Made by a program: the position numbers and the translations under genes. Positions 45,916 to 54,225 of a stretch of DNA of 64,000 nt are shown one piece after another. The number at the start of each line of letters is the position of its first letter. The stretch's first letter is position 1. The DNA lies in assembly GCF_025813715.1 (NCBI RefSeq), contig NZ_CP107532.1, positions 3,984,001 to 4,048,000 on the forward strand. Reading direction: 5' to 3'. The stretch is from Methylobacterium sp. FF17 (GTDB taxonomy: Bacteria > Pseudomonadota > Alphaproteobacteria > Rhizobiales > Beijerinckiaceae). Under the pieces are notes generated by a model. That model made no database searches and was not told the DNA's origin. It saw nothing but the letters and a program-made list of their open reading frames with translations.

Positions 45916-46897
45916 GGCTCAGGCCTCGATCCCCCTCTCCGGCGCGCTCGGCCGCCTCGGACCCCGGCATGAAGGCATCGAAGGCCGCCCAGAAATCCTC
46001 GCGGATGCCGTCGCGCTCCGACAGGATCTCGTGGCGTGCATCCGGAAGCACGAGGATGTGCCCGGCCCGGAGCCCACGCGCGAAGCGCTCGGCGGTCCGC
46101 GTGCCGCAGACCGGGTCGGCGCCGGCGGCCACGATCAGGGTCGGTACGCCGATCCGCCCCGGCACGCTCGGGTCGGCGAGGCGCCGCATCGCCCGGAACG
46201 CCCCGGCGAGCCAGGCGATGCTGGGATCGCCCACGGCGCCGGCCCCGACATCGCGCGCGGCCGCCGCGTTGCGGGCATAGCGCTTCGGGTCGCGGCAGAG
46301 GCGGTTGTTCGGATAGGGCTTCGTGGCGATCGAGACGGCGGAACCGAACGGGACGTAGTGCCGCCCCCGCCCCAGCGCCTGGAGCACCCGGGCGAGCAGG
46401 GCCGCCCCGGCCGGCCAGCGCACCATGCGGATCGACAGCATCGGCGCCACGGTCACGAGGCGCCGGAACGGAAGCCAGCCGTCCAGGGCGCCCGTGAGCG
46501 CCACCGCGCCCCCCATGGAATGCGCCAGGCCCAGGTGCGGATGCGGCATGAGAGGGTTGAGGATGGTGTCCTCGATCGCCTTCAGGTCGCGGCGGTAATC
46601 GTCGAAATGCGCCACGTGGCCCCGGTGCGGATCGTCCACCTGCCGCTGCGACTCGCCCTGGCCCCGCCAGTCGAAGGCCACCACCGCGAAGCCGCGCCCC
46701 CGCAGGTCGGCGATGGTCTCGTAGTACTTCTCGATAAATTCGGCCCGCCCCTGAAGCAGGCAGACCGTTCCCTTCACCATCCGGGTGGTCGGGCGCCAAT
46801 GGGCGGCGCGCAGTTCGATGCCGTCCTCGGTGCGCACGGCCTTGAGGGCCCCGCCGAGGGGAACGGGATTGTCGGGCGTGGAACGCAGGGTCAGCAT
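45905..46897 (-). CDS. Alpha/beta hydrolase, lysophospholipase-like
   Basis: A 330-residue hydrolase. The oxyanion/strand region is GTVCLLQGRAEFIEKYYETI, the nucleophile elbow LAHSMGGAVAL (Ser), the acid lies in LIVAAGADPVCGTRTAE and the catalytic His in LPDARHEILSERD. This matches the monoglyceride lipase/lysophospholipase (PldB-like) group. Substrate probably a monoacylglycerol or lysophospholipid. Divergent from hsp20. Confidence 0.87.
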   Translation of the reverse strand: MLTLRSTPDNPVPLGGALKAVRTEDGIELRAAHWRPTTRMVKGTVCLLQGRAEFIEKYYETIADLRGRGFAVVAFDWRGQGESQRQVDDPHRGHVAHFDDYRRDLKAIEDTILNPLMPHPHLGLAHSMGGAVALTGALDGWLPFRRLVTVAPMLSIRMVRWPAGAALLARVLQALGRGRHYVPFGSAVSIATKPYPNNRLCRDPKRYARNAAAARDVGAGAVGDPSIAWLAGAFRAMRRLADPSVPGRIGVPTLIVAAGADPVCGTRTAERFARGLRAGHILVLPDARHEILSERDGIREDFWAAFDAFMPGSEAAERAGEGDRGLSLTG

Positions 46898-46950
46898 CGC
46901 GAAGAGCTCATGGTCAGGGTCTCAGGTGACGGAAGCAGACAAAAAATTCG

Positions 46951-47090
46951 ATCCTGGGGGGTGAGGAGGCTCTTGCGAGGCTGAAAGTGCCCCCCGATAT
47001 CACGGGAGCACCGGCCAATACGGCGGTGCGACAGGTCCGGCCCTCGGGCGGACCGAATATCAGCATGTTGCTTCTTACGGAGAATGTGTG
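46951..47090 (+). promoter_or_regulatory. ROSE-type RNA thermometer in the hsp20 5' UTR
   Basis: Four consecutive stem-loops precede hsp20: GGGGGG/CCCCCC (46956-46961 with 46990-46995, extended by ATC/GAT), GCACCG/CGGTGC (47008-47013 with 47024-47029), GGTCCG/CGGACC (47034-47039 with 47049-47054), and a 3' hairpin that hides the Shine-Dalgarno. In the last one CTTC (47071-47074) pairs with GGAG (47079-47082) around TTAC, then G47070 bulges and CATGTT (47064-47069) pairs with AATGTG (47083-47088). The TTGCT with bulged G opposite the GGAG is the defining ROSE feature. Melting on heating would free GGAG eight bases before the ATG. Confidence 0.82.
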
Positions 47091-47564
47091 ATGCGTCAGT
47101 TCGATCTTGCTCCCCTCTATCGCTCCACCGTCGGTTTCGACCGCCTGTTCTCGGCCCTCGACCAGTATGTCAGCGCCGATGCAGCCCCGACCTACCCGCC
47201 CTACAACATCGAGCGCACCGGCGAGAACGCCTACCGGATCACGGTGGCGGTGGCCGGCTTCACGGACTCCGATCTCGCGATCGAGGTCAAGGAGAATGCG
47301 CTGACGCTGAAGGGCGAGCGCAAGGCCGATGCCGGCAAGCCCGCGGAATTCCTGCATCAGGGCATCGCGGCCCGCGCCTTCGAGCGCCGTTTCCAGCTCG
47401 CCGACTACGTCCAGGTGACGGGTGCGGCCCTGGAAAACGGTCTCCTGCACATCGACCTCGTGCGTGAGATTCCGGAGGCGAAGAAGCCCCGCCAGATCCA
47501 GATCGCCACGGCTCGGGCGCAGAACGCCCCTGTGATCGAGGGTTCGGTCCAGCAGGCCGCTTAA
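47091..47564 (+). CDS. Small heat-shock protein Hsp20
   Basis: A 157-residue alpha-crystallin-domain chaperone that holds unfolding proteins. It has FDRLFSALDQYVSADAAPTY, PPYNIERTGENAYRITVAVA, the core VKENALTLKGERK, IAARAFERRFQLADYVQV and the conserved ALENGLLHIDLVREIPE. It resembles rhizobial HspA/IbpA class A proteins. Expression is expected to be heat-controlled by the ROSE element directly upstream. Confidence 0.95.
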   Translation: MRQFDLAPLYRSTVGFDRLFSALDQYVSADAAPTYPPYNIERTGENAYRITVAVAGFTDSDLAIEVKENALTLKGERKADAGKPAEFLHQGIAARAFERRFQLADYVQVTGAALENGLLHIDLVREIPEAKKPRQIQIATARAQNAPVIEGSVQQAA

Positions 47565-47591
47565 TCACGCGCCTGACCGCATCGTGTGGAG

Positions 47592-47622
47592 CGCCCCGGC
47601 CGACAGGCCGGGGCGTCTTTGT
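47592..47622 (+). terminator. Rho-independent terminator after hsp20
   Basis: CGCCCCGGCC (47592-47601) pairs with GGCCGGGGCG (47606-47615), loop GACA, followed by TCTTTGTT. Confidence 0.88.
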
Positions 47623-47702
47623 TCATGGCCTGTACGTTCGTGGCATCTGCCGCGCCATCGCGTGAGGCCGGGCGGAGCGTTGTGGGAGCGTTGTGGTTGC
47701 GT

Positions 47703-47999
47703 CTAGAAATCGTCGAACGGATCGCCGCGGCCCGGCTCGATGCAGCGGTAGCCCACGAAGCAGCGCGGCGTGTCGCCGGCCGGCGCGAAGGCCGGGACCG
47801 CGATCTCGGTGACCTCGCAGAAACTGCGATCCCGCACGAAGCGATCGTAGGTCTGCCCGCCCGTACCGAGGACGATGCCGCCCTGACGGCCCACCAGCGC
47901 CTTGGCCTGACCGCACGACATCGCGGTCGTGGAGGGGCGTTGCGCCTGCGCCGAGAAGGCCCACGCGGTGAGCAGCACGGCAAGGGGGAGGGCGCGCAT
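47703..47999 (-). CDS. Small secreted Cys-rich hypothetical protein
   Basis: A 98-residue protein with signal peptide MRALPLAVLLTAWAFSAQA. The mature part has SCGQAKALVGRQGGIVLGTG, TYDRFVRDRSFCEVTEIAVP and RCFVGYRCIEPG. Four Cys suggest two disulfides. The sequence style is that of a small exported family found in many Hyphomicrobiales, but no function is known to me. The frame extends upstream of the chosen ATG without signal-like sequence. Confidence 0.72.
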   Translation of the reverse strand: MRALPLAVLLTAWAFSAQAQRPSTTAMSCGQAKALVGRQGGIVLGTGGQTYDRFVRDRSFCEVTEIAVPAFAPAGDTPRCFVGYRCIEPGRGDPFDDF

Positions 48000-48112
48000 C
48001 GAAGGGGTTCCAGCCGCAGCGTTCGTCTGATGCGGCAACGCCCCTTCGGCCGGCCTTGATCCCGCTTTGCTTCCGGGAAAAGCGCTTTGCGGAGACGGTC
48101 GGACGTGGCGAC

Positions 48113-48571
48113 TCAGACGTCGCCGAAGACCAGTTGCCCCTGCGGGCTCGGACGGCGCGCGGACACCGCCGCCTTCCCACGCTTCGCCGACGCCTTACCG
48201 GAACTCCGCTGCGTGACCGGGCGCTTGGGCTGGGGATCGGCTCGCATGCGCGCCTTCGCCTTGTCCCGAGCGACCGCCTCCGGGGCATGCGGGTCGTCGT
48301 CGAGCCACTTGCCGCGCTTGATCACCTCGTTGACCCGGCCCTGATTGACGCCGACCTTGAAGGCGATCTCCTGCTGGGTCATCCCGGTGGAGGCATGCAG
48401 TTCCAGGATCGCGCGGGCGAGATCCGGCGTCATCTTCTGGCCGGTGAGGCGGCGGGCCGGCTTGATCGTCCGCGTGGCCCGGTCGCGGTCGCGCAGGCGC
48501 TCGAGGAGGGCGAGGGCCATGTGCATCCCGTGCTCGCGCAAGGACTCCTCGAATTCCTTCAACGTCGCCAT
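48113..48571 (-). CDS. Small HTH DNA-binding protein with basic tail
   Basis: A 152-residue protein from ATG 48571, which has GAGGA eight bases upstream; ATGs at 48580 and 48586 are alternatives. After a helical N-terminus (MATLKEFEESLREHG) comes a helix-turn-helix at about 65-90: MTQQEIAFKVGVNQGRVNEV. The C-terminal 50 residues are Lys/Arg-rich with Pro, then QLVFGDV. It is probably a DNA-binding regulator; target unknown. Confidence 0.68.
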   Translation of the reverse strand: MATLKEFEESLREHGMHMALALLERLRDRDRATRTIKPARRLTGQKMTPDLARAILELHASTGMTQQEIAFKVGVNQGRVNEVIKRGKWLDDDPHAPEAVARDKAKARMRADPQPKRPVTQRSSGKASAKRGKAAVSARRPSPQGQLVFGDV

Positions 48572-48862
48572 CGTCGGCATCCTCATCGCCGCAGGGTTCC
48601 GAGACACCGGAACCACGGCTGTTCCATCAACGCGATCGAGACTCCAGGGTTGCGCCCGGAAGAACCAGGGTTGAGCCTGCCGGCACGGCCTGACAACTGG
48701 CAAGACCCGTCATCCACCGGTATTCGCGCTCGACTCGGCTCCGGTCCCGGCACTGGCCTTTCGCGAAAGATCGCCAAGGCTTACCGCGCGCGCCACGTGG
48801 TCAGCGGCCCGCCATTCGGGTAAACCGCCGGTCCCGCCGTGGATGTCGAGGAGTTCCGCCCG

Positions 48863-49729
48863 ATGATCAGCCCGATCGTATCCGTTCCGCGCAACGGGCC
48901 GGCGCCCGGTGCGAGCCCCCTGGTGGAGGCCCTGGAGGACGGCGCGGTCCTGATGTTCCCCGACCTCGACTTTCCCCTGAGCCCCTTCGAGCAGCGGTTC
49001 GTCGAGCGTCCCTATGCCGACGGCAAGGCCAAGAACGTCAATATCCGGGGCGCCTCCGCCACCCTGAAGGGCGCGGCCGGAACCCCCGAGGAGCAGGAGG
49101 CCCTGCGCCAGCTGCTGATCCGCTACCGGGCCTTCGCGGAAGGGCTCGTGGCCGAGCACCTGCCGGTCTATGCCGGCAAGGTCTCGTTCGCCGGAACCTC
49201 CTACCGGCCCTTCGATGTCGACCAGCGCAAGCTCAGCTGGCGCCGCGACGACACCCGGCTGCACGTGGATGCCTTTCCGTCGAACCCGATCGGCGAAAAG
49301 CGCATCCTGCGGATCTTCCGCAACATCAACCCGAACGGGCAGCCGCGGCGCTGGCGCGTGGGCGAGGATTTCTCTGCGATGGCGGAGAAGTTCCTGCCGC
49401 GCCTGCCCGGCTACTCGCCGCTCTCGGCGCGTCTGCTCGCCACCCTGAAGATCACCAAGGCGCGGCGCTCGGAATACGACCACCTGATGCTGCACCTGCA
49501 CGACGCCCTGAAGCAGGACCAGACCTACCAGGACACCGCTCCGCAAGCCGACGTGCACTTCGCCCCCGGCCAGACCTGGGTCACCTTCTCGGACCTGGTG
49601 ATGCACGGGGCCATGGGCGGCCAGTACATGCTCGAGCAGACCGCCTACCTCGCGGTGGCCGACCAGGCCCACCCCGAGCGCAGCCCGCAGCGCCTGCTCG
49701 CCAAGGCGCTCGGCCGCCCCTTGCGCTGA
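48863..49729 (+). CDS. kdoO: 3-deoxy-D-manno-oct-2-ulosonic acid (Kdo) 3-hydroxylase
   Basis: A 288-residue Fe(II)/2-oxoglutarate-type hydroxylase that converts lipid-A-linked Kdo to Ko. Motifs: VLMFPDLDFPLSPFEQRF, KNVNIRGASATLKGA, SWRRDDTRLHVDAFPSNP (the HxD iron pair) and RILRIFRNINPNGQPRRW, with a later His in LVMHGAMGGQYMLEQT. They match the Kdo hydroxylase family. ATG 48863 lies nine bases after GAGGAG; a GTG eight codons upstream is less likely. It modifies the LPS core in the cytoplasmic or inner-membrane stage. Confidence 0.87.
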   Translation: MISPIVSVPRNGPAPGASPLVEALEDGAVLMFPDLDFPLSPFEQRFVERPYADGKAKNVNIRGASATLKGAAGTPEEQEALRQLLIRYRAFAEGLVAEHLPVYAGKVSFAGTSYRPFDVDQRKLSWRRDDTRLHVDAFPSNPIGEKRILRIFRNINPNGQPRRWRVGEDFSAMAEKFLPRLPGYSPLSARLLATLKITKARRSEYDHLMLHLHDALKQDQTYQDTAPQADVHFAPGQTWVTFSDLVMHGAMGGQYMLEQTAYLAVADQAHPERSPQRLLAKALGRPLR

Positions 49730-49770
49730 CCCTTTCCCACGCTCGCCACCCCACAGCCCGAGACAGAGCC

Positions 49771-50070
49771 ATGATCCTCGAAATCGCGCAGATCGACATC
49801 AAGCCCGGCGCGGAGGCCGATTTCGAGGCGGGCATCGCCAAAGCCTCCGCGATCTTCAAGGCGGCGAAGGGCTGTCGCAGCTTCGCCCTGCGCCGCTCGG
49901 TCGAGAAGCCCCAGCGCTATCGCCTGCTGATCGAGTGGGACACCCTGGAAAACCACACCGAGGATTTCACCGGCTCGCAGGCGTGGCAGGATTATCGCGC
50001 CATGGTCTCCCCCTATTTCGAGTCGGCACCCAGCGTCGAGCACACGGAGCTGACCCTGCAGGCCTTCTGA
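49771..50070 (+). CDS. Antibiotic-biosynthesis-monooxygenase (ABM) domain protein
   Basis: A 99-residue dimeric alpha+beta barrel protein (IAQIDIKPGAEADFEAGIAK; CRSFALRRSVEKPQRYRLLI; EWDTLENHTEDF). The family includes quinone-forming monooxygenases and small stress proteins. It lies 41 bases after kdoO and is probably co-transcribed. Specific reaction unknown. Confidence 0.85.
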   Translation: MILEIAQIDIKPGAEADFEAGIAKASAIFKAAKGCRSFALRRSVEKPQRYRLLIEWDTLENHTEDFTGSQAWQDYRAMVSPYFESAPSVEHTELTLQAF

Positions 50071-50136
50071 GCGGGGGCGGTTCAGGAAGCGCCCGCACGG
50101 GCGCCCGAGCGGCGCCGAACGCCGCCCTGAAGGTCT

Positions 50137-50556
50137 TCAGCGTCCGGAGCCGCGCACCAGCATCTTGAGGCGGGCATCGAGGCGCTGCAGACGCGCATCG
50201 ATGCCGCGCTGGGTGCACTTCATGAGGGTGTCTCCGGTATAGAAGCCGAACCGTTCGGCGCGTTCGCGACAATGCAGCAGCGGGGGCAGGGCGACGACGA
50301 GCCCGATCGGCCCGGTCAGCATGATCAGGGTGAGAAGCGCGGACGCTTTCCATCCGAGCCGGAAGCCTCCAACGCGATCGTCTCCGTCCGTTCCTTCGGA
50401 CCGGTCCGGGGTCGACCTGAACCAGCGGCCGCCTGTCGTACCGGCGGGACGCCGGGCGATGCGTGCCCGCTCGTGAAGCGGCACGTCTCCTCGGGCCCGG
50501 GCAGGCGGGGATACCGGAGCGGTCTCGGCGGCGGCGGCCCCCGGCAGAAGCGTCAT
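50137..50556 (-). CDS. Single-TM hypothetical protein, paralogue of the next gene
   Basis: A 139-residue protein with a cytoplasmic Pro/Arg-rich N-terminal part, one transmembrane helix (LGWKASALLTLIMLTGPIGL) and a C-terminal part with two Cys (LLHCRERAE and LMKCTQRGIDARLQRLD), ending VRGSGR. It shares the layout and several residues around and after the helix with the protein at 50637-50993. No function is known. Confidence 0.62.
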   Translation of the reverse strand: MTLLPGAAAAETAPVSPPARARGDVPLHERARIARRPAGTTGGRWFRSTPDRSEGTDGDDRVGGFRLGWKASALLTLIMLTGPIGLVVALPPLLHCRERAERFGFYTGDTLMKCTQRGIDARLQRLDARLKMLVRGSGR

Positions 50557-50636
50557 GTCGACCTCACACTCTGGATGCGGCCTGCGGATCGGGCCGGGTC
50601 TCGTTCGGGTTTCGGGGAGGGCAGGGCGCGGAGGCC

Positions 50637-50993
50637 TCAGCGGAGGCCGGCGGCAACGGTGCGGAGCTGGCCTTCGAGGGAAAAGACCCGGCCGGTGAGA
50701 TCGCGTCGGGCGCAGGCGGTGCTCCGCAGGAATTCGGGCATCCACGAACCCTGCGCGGACCCCCCGCACTCGGTCAGCATCGTCGCGCCGAGCAGGATCG
50801 CCATCGGCCCCAGCATCAGCACCAGCTTGATCGCACCCCAGACCCCGATTCCGCCCCGGCGCGCGCGTCGCCGCCGCACCGGTTCGTGCCGAGGACGCGG
50901 GGCGGCCCCTGAATCCTCCGGGGTGACCGCGTCGAGCTCATCCGGGGGACCGAACCGCTCATGGGCATAGATTTCGAGCTTGCTGCGCTTCAT
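50637..50993 (-). CDS. Single-TM hypothetical protein, paralogue of the previous gene
   Basis: A 118-residue protein starting MKRSKLEIYAHERFGPPDEL, with an Arg-rich stretch, a transmembrane helix (GAIKLVLMLGPMAILLGATM) and a C-terminal part with LTECGGSAQG and TACARRDLTGRVFSLEGQL. Two Cys are spaced like those of the neighbour. The two genes lie head to tail 80 bases apart. Function unknown; an envelope or membrane-anchoring role is only a guess. Confidence 0.62.
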   Translation of the reverse strand: MKRSKLEIYAHERFGPPDELDAVTPEDSGAAPRPRHEPVRRRRARRGGIGVWGAIKLVLMLGPMAILLGATMLTECGGSAQGSWMPEFLRSTACARRDLTGRVFSLEGQLRTVAAGLR

Positions 50994-51217
50994 GGGACGT
51001 CCGGGGAGCCGCGATCCGTCGCGAACCTTACGGCAGAGCTTCAGCGATGCGCGATCAAGGACACGCTAACGCCGGCCGGGCCGGCACGACGACGTCGCAT
51101 CATGGCTTCGGAATCTCTTCGGTCCGACCGTCGATTTGACGGAACCGGTGACAGCGCGCCGTGGACTGCGTACCAAGTGCCAACGTCTTCGGTCCCGCGC
51201 TTCGAGCGAACCCGCCC

Positions 51218-52141
51218 ATGATCCAACGCCCTCTCCGAATCGGAACGCGCGGCAGCCCGATGGCGCTGGCCCAGACCGGTATGGTCCGGGACCAGATCGT
51301 CGCGGCCAATCCGGGGCTCGAGACCGAGATCGTCGTGGTGAATACGGTGGCGGACCGCATCCTCGACCGGCCCCTGTCGGAGATCGGTGGCAAGGGCCTG
51401 TTCACCAAGGAGCTGGAGCAGGCACTCTTCGCCGACGTGGTCGATGTCGCGGTCCATTCGATGAAGGACGTCGAAACCTGGCTTCCGGACGGCCTCGTCA
51501 TCGCCTGCATCCTGGAGCGGGACGACCCGCGCGACGCGTTCCTCTCGCGTGGGGCGGCCGGCTTCGCCGACCTCGCGCCCGGGTCGCGGGTGGGGACCTC
51601 ATCCCTGCGGCGGGCGGCGCAGGTCCTGATGCGGCGGCCGGACCTTCGGATCGTGCCCCTGCGCGGCAATGCCAACACCCGGATGCGCAAGCTGGAGGAG
51701 GGCACCTGCGACGCGACGCTGCTGGCCCTCTGCGGATTGGAGCGCCTCGGCATGTCGGACATGGCCCGGAGCGTGCTCTCCGTCGAGGAGATGCTGCCGG
51801 CGGTGGCGCAGGGGGCGCTCGGCATCGAGTGCCGGGCGTCGGATGACGCGGTGCGGGCCCTGCTGGCGCCCCTGGCCTCGGCGCGCGCCACCGCCGAACT
51901 CGCCGCCGAACGCGGGCTGCTGGCGGAACTCGACGGGTCGTGCCGCACCCCGATCGCGGCGCTCGCCCGGATCGCGGACGACACACTCACGCTGGACGGC
52001 CTGCTCTTCCTGCCCGACGGCAGTGCCCATTGGGCCGTTCAGCGCGCCGGCCCCGTGGCCGACGCGGCGCGGATCGGACAGGAGGCCGGCGCCGAACTCA
52101 AGCGGGCGGCCGGCGACACCTACGCCCGCCACCTTCAGTGA
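51218..52141 (+). CDS. hemC: Porphobilinogen deaminase (hydroxymethylbilane synthase)
   Basis: A 307-residue enzyme of tetrapyrrole synthesis that links four porphobilinogens. Motifs: LRIGTRGSPMALAQT, SEIGGKGLFTKELEQAL, VDVAVHSMKDVETWLPDGL, GTSSLRRAAQVL, RGNANTRMRKLEEG and the dipyrromethane attachment Cys242 in ELDGSCRTPIAA. Start chosen at the ATG before IQRPLRIG. Convergent with the response-regulator gene 15 bases away. Confidence 0.95.
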   Translation: MIQRPLRIGTRGSPMALAQTGMVRDQIVAANPGLETEIVVVNTVADRILDRPLSEIGGKGLFTKELEQALFADVVDVAVHSMKDVETWLPDGLVIACILERDDPRDAFLSRGAAGFADLAPGSRVGTSSLRRAAQVLMRRPDLRIVPLRGNANTRMRKLEEGTCDATLLALCGLERLGMSDMARSVLSVEEMLPAVAQGALGIECRASDDAVRALLAPLASARATAELAAERGLLAELDGSCRTPIAALARIADDTLTLDGLLFLPDGSAHWAVQRAGPVADAARIGQEAGAELKRAAGDTYARHLQ

Positions 52142-52156
52142 CGATCCCGGCCGGCG

Positions 52157-52621
52157 TCAGCCCATGGGCTGAAGCATCTGGGGACCATGGGGCCGCGGGA
52201 AGATCTGCGGCGCTTGCGGAAGCCCGGAGATCGGGGCCGCCGGCAACAGCCGCATCATCGTTCCGGCGAGATCGATCACGTCGTGGATGCGGAAGGGCTT
52301 GCTGAGGAAGACGCTCCCCGCTACGGCGCGCCGGTCGTTGCGTTCTCCCGTCGAGGTATAGATGACGGGAAGGCCCGGATTGAGCGTGCGGTACGCCTCC
52401 GCGACGGTCCAGCCGTCGATCAATCCCGGCAGGTTGATGTCCGTGATCAGCAGGGCGAGATCGGCGCCGCGCGGGTCCGACCCCGCCGCGCGGATCGCCG
52501 ATACCGCCGCCTCGCCGCTGGACGCCGAAAGCACAGGCATCGCGCGCCGCTCGCACAGGCCCATGAGCATGTCGAGGAGCAGGTAATTGTCTTCCACGAT
52601 GAGAACGTGACGCTGTCGCAT
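52157..52621 (-). CDS. Single-domain response regulator (CheY-like)
   Basis: A 154-residue receiver. Acidic pocket Glu10-Asp11 in VLIVEDNYLLLD, phospho-acceptor Asp61 in LLITDINLPG, conserved Ser/Thr in VIYTSTG and Lys108 in FLSKPF. After the receiver there is a 35-residue Pro-rich tail and no output domain. It is divergent from an HPt gene 123 bases away, which suggests a phosphorelay pair. Confidence 0.85.
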   Translation of the reverse strand: MRQRHVLIVEDNYLLLDMLMGLCERRAMPVLSASSGEAAVSAIRAAGSDPRGADLALLITDINLPGLIDGWTVAEAYRTLNPGLPVIYTSTGERNDRRAVAGSVFLSKPFRIHDVIDLAGTMMRLLPAAPISGLPQAPQIFPRPHGPQMLQPMG

Positions 52622-52744
52622 CGATGGCACCAACTCTTTGCAGCACCGAATTATTCCGATATTCGTTAAGCACCGATCAACGGGCGTAGTGTTTCCGCAT
52701 GTGGCTACGCAACGAACGCGTATCGAACACCGCTGGGCAATTCC

Positions 52745-53191
52745 ATGCCGGACCAACCGCTCGTTCAGACATTGCAGCCGGAGGGATGTTCGGAAGTATC
52801 TCCCGATACTCCTCAGACCCAGACGGTCCTTGACAGACGGACCTCGCAAGCTGGTCAGCAGGTCTACGACGAATCCACCCTCAACGAGCTCGAAGATATC
52901 TTCGGGCGCACGCGTCTGATGGACCTGCTGGGTCGCCTCCGGGTCGAGATCGCGCTGCGGTTGCATGTCTCGACCAATGAACGCGACGTCCTCGGCCATG
53001 ACGCTCACACCCTTCTGTCGGTGAGCGGCTCCCTGGGCTTCGTCAATCTGTCGCAGCGCTGTTCGGAGGTGGAGCAGGCCTATCTGCGTGGGGGCGACCT
53101 CGCCGCGCCCCTGGAAGCCGCGCGGCGGGCAGCGGGAGAGGCCATCGCGGCGATCGGAGCGCTGGAGGATGCGAGGACGGACCCCGTCTGA
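52745..53191 (+). CDS. Orphan histidine phosphotransfer (HPt) protein
   Basis: A 148-residue protein. The first 40 residues are polar and probably flexible. Residues about 42-140 form a four-helix HPt domain: STLNELEDIFGRTRLMDLLG, then GHDAHTLLSVSGSLGFVNLS with phospho-acceptor His88, then RCSEVEQAYLRGGDL. The usual 'HxLKG' is changed to HTLLS. It should relay phosphate to a response regulator, probably the divergent neighbour; no hybrid kinase is in the window. Confidence 0.75.
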   Translation: MPDQPLVQTLQPEGCSEVSPDTPQTQTVLDRRTSQAGQQVYDESTLNELEDIFGRTRLMDLLGRLRVEIALRLHVSTNERDVLGHDAHTLLSVSGSLGFVNLSQRCSEVEQAYLRGGDLAAPLEAARRAAGEAIAAIGALEDARTDPV

Positions 53192-53610
53192 TCCGCCGAT
53201 ACCGGGCTCGTTGCATTGCAGCAACAGCTTAGCCGTAAACGATGGACGGGCGGGATTCGACGCGGCGGCGCCGCAATCCGGGTCGAAGAGTGATGCTCAC
53301 GAGGCCCGCAGCCCGCACGACACCTGAGTCTCACGCGAGACCCGGGTCTCATGGGAGACGTCGGCTCGAACACCGACAACGCTCCGTCAAGGTTGACGGA
53401 ACCTTCGCTTAACCGAGTGCCGCTAAGAGTACGTCGCGCAACGCTCGCCCTCGGGCGTCCGAAACAGGACGGTCCGGCGGGCGTTTTGCGAGAGACACCA
53501 AGACCCGTCATCAAGACCCGTCAGCGAACAGGCCCCCTGGGGTCATGCGAAGCGATATCGCCGGCCTTGTCTCGCACAGCCGGCGGGTTCGCCCGAGGAG
53601 ATACAGGATC
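53192..53610. other. Intergenic region between the HPt gene and pal, with repeats
   Basis: No gene is supported in these 419 bases. They contain two tandem 14-bp palindromes GTCTC-N4-GAGAC (53328-53341 and 53346-53359) and a 13-bp direct repeat CAAGACCCGTCAT / CAAGACCCGTCAG (53499-53524). The pal promoter should lie here. Confidence 0.5.
53328..53359. repeat. Tandem palindromes GTCTC-N4-GAGAC
   Basis: Two copies start 18 bases apart, with spacers ACGC and ATGG. Each is a 5-bp inverted repeat, so a hairpin pair in RNA or a two-site operator in DNA is possible. About 250-280 bases upstream of pal. Confidence 0.6.
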
Positions 53611-54129
53611 ATGTCCATGATTGCGCGCGCGCGCGTGTTTCCGCTGGCGGCCGCCCTCTGCGCCGCCCTCAGCCTGGCCGCCTGTACGAACGACAAGGAC
53701 CTGGCCGACGCCTCCGGATTCGGCGGTGGCGGCGGCCTGAACGGTGGCGCCAACACGCCCGGCAGCGCGCAGGACTTCGTCGTGAATATCGGCGACCGGG
53801 TGTTCTTCGAGTCGGATTCCACCGACCTGACCTCGACCGCCACCGCCACCCTCGACAAGCAGGCGAACTGGCTGCAGCGCTATCCCCGCTACACCTTCCT
53901 GATCGAGGGCCATGCCGACGAGCGCGGCACGCGCGAGTACAACTTCTCCCTCGGTGAGCGCCGGGCCCAGTCGGTGAAGGATTACCTCGCCTCGCGCGGC
54001 ATCGCGGGCGGCCGGATCCGCACCGTCTCCTATGGTAAGGAACGGCCGGTGGCGGTGTGCAACGATATTTCCTGCTGGTCGCAGAACCGCCGCGCCGTCA
54101 CGGTCCTGGACCGCGGCGCCGGTTCGTAG
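53611..54129 (+). CDS. pal: Peptidoglycan-associated lipoprotein Pal
   Basis: A 172-residue outer-membrane lipoprotein (lipobox LAAC, Cys25). After a Gly/Asn-rich linker the OmpA-like domain has VNIGDRVFFESDSTDLTSTA, YTFLIEGHADERGTREYNFS (diaminopimelate-binding Asp and Arg) and LGERRAQSVKDYLASRGI. It anchors the outer membrane to peptidoglycan and works with TolB in division. Start at ATG 53611, ten bases after GAGGAG. tolQRAB is not directly upstream here. Confidence 0.95.
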   Translation: MSMIARARVFPLAAALCAALSLAACTNDKDLADASGFGGGGGLNGGANTPGSAQDFVVNIGDRVFFESDSTDLTSTATATLDKQANWLQRYPRYTFLIEGHADERGTREYNFSLGERRAQSVKDYLASRGIAGGRIRTVSYGKERPVAVCNDISCWSQNRRAVTVLDRGAGS

Positions 54130-54225
54130 GACCATCGGCCCCGTCACGGGCCCGGCCTTTTGCCGTGGACGGGCGCCGCTGTTATCCAGCGCCCATCCGC
54201 CCTCCGACCCTCGGTGCCGAACGCC

